Both the position numbers and the translations under genes were made by a program. This document shows positions 3,563-5,956 of a DNA stretch of 5,956 nt, piece after piece (positions within the stretch are counted from its first letter, which is position 1; each line of letters opens with the position of its first letter). The notes under the pieces were generated by a model. The model had not been told where the DNA came from, did not search any database, and saw only the letters and a program-made list of their open reading frames with translations. This DNA is from JBGOUV01 sp041477815 (lineage in GTDB: Bacteria > Acidobacteriota > Terriglobia > Bryobacterales > JACQDG01): positions 1 to 5,956 of the forward strand of contig JBGOUV010000408.1 in the NCBI GenBank assembly GCA_041477815.1. Reading direction: 5' to 3'.

Positions 3563-5956
3563 ATGGATAGTGACCGCCAGGAGAGGATCCGGTACTTCGG
3601 ATTCGCCGGCTTCGTGGGGCTGCTGCTGCTGCTCAACGTTACCGGTATCTTTAAATACGTTTTCGGGATCGATACGGCGATTATTCTGGCCCTGCTGGCC
3701 GGGTATAAGATCTTTTACAACTCGATCTCGGCGCTGCTCGAAAAGCAGATCTCGGCGGATCTGGCCATCTGCATTGCCGCGATTGCGGCCCTGACGGTGG
3801 GGGAATACGTGGCCGCCGCCGAGGCCATGTTCATCATGCTGCTGGGGGAGGGCCTGGAGGCGTACGCGGCGGGACGGACCGAGGCCGCCATCCACCGGTT
3901 TGTGGAGCAGTTGCCACGGCGGGCGCGGGTAGTGCGGGACGGCCAGGAGGTGGAGGTCGGGGTCGAGGAACTGCTGCCGGGGGAGACCGTGGTGGTCCGG
4001 GCTGGGGAGCGGATAGCAGCAGATGGCCTGGTGGTGGAGGGGTTCTCGGGGGTGGATGAGAGCTCCATCACGGGCGAAAGCGTCCCCCGGGACAAGCAGC
4101 CGGGGAACGAGGTCTTCTCGGGGACCATCAACGGGAATGGGCGGCTGGCGATCCGGGTGACGGCGGCGGGGAGCGAGACGACGCTGGCGCGGGTGGTGCG
4201 GCTGGTGGAGGAGGCCAAGGAGAAGCGGGCGCCGGTGGAGCGGCTGGCCGACCGGTACGCGAAGTACTTTTTGCCGGCGTTGTTGCTGGCCGCGTGCCTG
4301 ACCTTTTACTTCACGCGGGACTGGCTGCGGACGGTGGCGGTGCTGATCGTGGCCTGCCCGTGCGCCCTGATCCTGGCCACGCCGACGGCGATGGTGGCGG
4401 CGATCGGGGGGCTGGCGCGGCGGGGGATCCTCGTGAAGGGCGCGCACTTCCTGGAACTGGCGGCCAAGGCCGATACCATCGTCTTCGACAAGACGGGTAC
4501 CTTGACCACGGGGAAGTTCCAGGTGGTACGGGTGATGGGGGAGAGTGAAGACGAGGTGTTGCGGCTGGGGGCGGCGGCCGAGAGCGGGTCGGAGCATTTG
4601 CTGGCCAAAGTGATCGTGGAGGAAGCCCGGCGGCGGGGGCTGACGGTGGAGACGCCGGGGGATGCTCACGTGGTGCCGGGGCGGGGGGCGCAGTGTCATC
4701 TGAACGGAAATACGGTTCGGGCGGGGAATGCGGCGTTCCTGGCCGAGGAAGGCATTATCAGTACGGGGCACCTGCTGGAGGAGGCCGACAAGCTGGGGGC
4801 TACGGCGGTGTTGGTGGCCGTCGACCGGACCCTGGCGGGGGCCATCCTGCTGCGGGACTCGCTGCGTCCGGGGGCGGCGGAGGCGCGGGAAGAGCTGGAG
4901 GGGATGGAGCTGTCGCACCAGGTGCTGCTAACGGGCGACCGGCGGCGGGCGGCGGAGGCGATCGGCCGGGAGATGGGGCTCCACAACGTGGAGGCGGAGC
5001 TGCTGCCCGAGCAGAAGCTGGAGCGGATCCGGCAGATGCAGTCGCAGGGCAGGATCGTGGCCATGGTCGGCGACGGCATCAACGACGCCCCGGCATTGGC
5101 GGCGGCCAACATCGGGATTGCGGTGGCGGGGTCGGGGGCCGAGATTACGGCCGAGGCGGCCGATGTCGTCTACCTGAATCATTCGCTGGACAAGCTGCCG
5201 CGCCTGTTTGACGTGAGCCGGCGGGCGGTTACGACGGCCTGGCAGAACATTATCCTGTTTGCCGGGCTTTTGAACGTGATGGCGGTGTTCGCCGCCGCCT
5301 ACGGGATACTGGGGCCGATCGGGGCGGCGTTCACGCACCAGATCTCTTCGTTCTTCGTGATGTTGAACTCGCTGCGTCTGCTGCGGGTGGAGCGGCCCAC
5401 GGGACGGCCGTCGCGGTGGGCGAAGGTGCTGGCGCTGTGGGAGCCGGTGGGGGCGCGGCTGGGGCGGATCGATCCGGGGGCGGGGTTTGCGTGGGTCTGG
5501 GACCGGCGGCGGGAGTTGGCCCGGCCGGCGCTGGCGGGGGCGGCGGCGCTGCTGGTGTTGGGCGGGTTCTATACGCTGGAGCCGCATGAGCAGGGCGTGA
5601 TTGAGCGATTTGGGCGGAAGGTCCGGCCGTACAAGGAGCCGGGCTGGCATTACAAGCTGCCGTGGCCGATCGAGCGGCTGACGCGGGTGGAGGCGGAGCG
5701 GGTACGGTCGGTGGAGATCGGGTATCGCACGTCGGAGGGCGCGGGGGGCGAGCCGGCCGCCTACGAGTGGAACGTACAGCATCGCGCGGGGCGGTTTCAG
5801 AAGCGGCCCGAGGAGTCGCTGATGCTGTCGGGCGATCAGAACATGATCGAGTTAAACGGCGTGGTGCATTACAGCGTGGTGCGGGCCGATGATTACATCT
5901 TTCGCCTGGTGGACGCGGACGCGGCGGTGCGGGCGGCGGCGGAGTCGGTGGTGCAG
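3563..5956 (+). CDS. P1B-type heavy-metal ATPase fused to an HflK-like SPFH domain (partial, runs off right edge)
   Basis: One frame is open for 798 codons with no stop before the edge. Residues 1-606 are a P1B metal pump. Paired membrane segments lie at about 12-30, 36-52, 65-79 and 82-98. The actuator loop has TGES (170-173). The metal-site helix has CPC (265-267). The phosphorylation motif DKTGT has its aspartate at D309. The nucleotide domain has SEHL (343-346, in place of SEHP) and GRG (373-375). TGD is at 457-459, GDGINDAP at 503-510, and two last helices lie at about 559-606. No N-terminal metal-binding (HMA) domain is present. Residues 607-654 are a basic linker. Residues 655-671 are an extra membrane segment. 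Residues 672-798 match the start of HflK: EPHEQGVIERFGR, PGWHYKLPWPIE, VRSVEIGYR, then SGDQNMIELNGVVHYSV. HflK with HflC forms a membrane ring around the FtsH protease. The ATPase C-terminus should be cytoplasmic, as is the HflK N-terminus, so the SPFH part would be periplasmic. The exported metal is unknown. The rest of the SPFH domain, and perhaps hflC, should follow beyond the edge. Confidence 0.93.
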   Translation, partial: MDSDRQERIRYFGFAGFVGLLLLLNVTGIFKYVFGIDTAIILALLAGYKIFYNSISALLEKQISADLAICIAAIAALTVGEYVAAAEAMFIMLLGEGLEAYAAGRTEAAIHRFVEQLPRRARVVRDGQEVEVGVEELLPGETVVVRAGERIAADGLVVEGFSGVDESSITGESVPRDKQPGNEVFSGTINGNGRLAIRVTAAGSETTLARVVRLVEEAKEKRAPVERLADRYAKYFLPALLLAACLTFYFTRDWLRTVAVLIVACPCALILATPTAMVAAIGGLARRGILVKGAHFLELAAKADTIVFDKTGTLTTGKFQVVRVMGESEDEVLRLGAAAESGSEHLLAKVIVEEARRRGLTVETPGDAHVVPGRGAQCHLNGNTVRAGNAAFLAEEGIISTGHLLEEADKLGATAVLVAVDRTLAGAILLRDSLRPGAAEAREELEGMELSHQVLLTGDRRRAAEAIGREMGLHNVEAELLPEQKLERIRQMQSQGRIVAMVGDGINDAPALAAANIGIAVAGSGAEITAEAADVVYLNHSLDKLPRLFDVSRRAVTTAWQNIILFAGLLNVMAVFAAAYGILGPIGAAFTHQISSFFVMLNSLRLLRVERPTGRPSRWAKVLALWEPVGARLGRIDPGAGFAWVWDRRRELARPALAGAAALLVLGGFYTLEPHEQGVIERFGRKVRPYKEPGWHYKLPWPIERLTRVEAERVRSVEIGYRTSEGAGGEPAAYEWNVQHRAGRFQKRPEESLMLSGDQNMIELNGVVHYSVVRADDYIFRLVDADAAVRAAAESVVQ

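Noticed and set aside
3509..4918. Long minus-strand reading frame (469 codons) opposite the ATPase
   Set aside because: It overlaps well-defined ATPase motifs on the other strand, and its translation is a low-complexity Pro/Arg/His/Gln mixture.
5396..5530. Two separate genes (ATPase, then hflK) with a missed stop at the junction
   Set aside because: The frame was read codon by codon through the junction with no stop, no ribosome binding site and no plausible internal start. The HflK membrane segment follows directly. A sequencing error cannot be fully excluded.

Overview
The window looks like a GC-rich bacterial chromosome segment, most likely from an acidobacterium (Acidobacteriota, perhaps a Bryobacterales/Solibacter relative). 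This assignment is an inference from memory. It rests on a small secreted Cys/His protein of a type I associate with Acidobacteria, and on an intergenic palindrome whose arms read 'PDGRGS' in one frame, a signature I remember from dispersed repeats in those genomes. No database search was possible.

Layout from left to right. (1) Positions 1-88 on the minus strand hold a possible start of a gene that runs off the left edge. A 32-bp interrupted palindrome touches its start codon. (2) Positions 171-2876 on the minus strand hold a complete exported M16-family zinc metallopeptidase of 901 residues. The zinc site is in the N-terminal half and the R/Y substrate-binding pair is in the C-terminal half. 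(3) A GC-rich hairpin (2990-3034) lies between the peptidase and the next gene upstream. (4) Positions 3065-3364 on the minus strand hold a 99-residue exported protein with three Cys, an excellent ribosome binding site and a plausible sigma70-type promoter. (5) A divergent intergenic region (3365-3562) carries a perfect 13-bp inverted repeat with arms 41 bases apart. (6) From 3563 to the right edge on the plus strand is one uninterrupted reading frame of 798 codons that is still open at the edge. It starts as a P1B-type heavy-metal-transporting ATPase and continues, without a stop or frameshift, through a basic linker and one extra membrane segment into the start of an HflK-like SPFH (band 7/prohibitin) domain.

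The ATPase-HflK fusion is the most unusual item. The topology is consistent: the ATPase should end in the cytoplasm, as the N-terminus of HflK does, so the extra membrane segment would place the SPFH domain in the periplasm. The fusion suggests a metal pump tied to an SPFH ring and perhaps to membrane protease (FtsH) control. The ATPase core has all catalytic motifs but lacks an N-terminal metal-binding domain, has SEHL in place of SEHP, and has an unusual last-helix signature (H-Q-I-S-S). Its metal therefore cannot be assigned.

The plus strand is strongly G-rich over C across both large genes although they are transcribed in opposite directions. This points to a replication-strand bias rather than a coding-strand bias. 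No tRNA, rRNA, CRISPR array, transposase or phage gene was seen.
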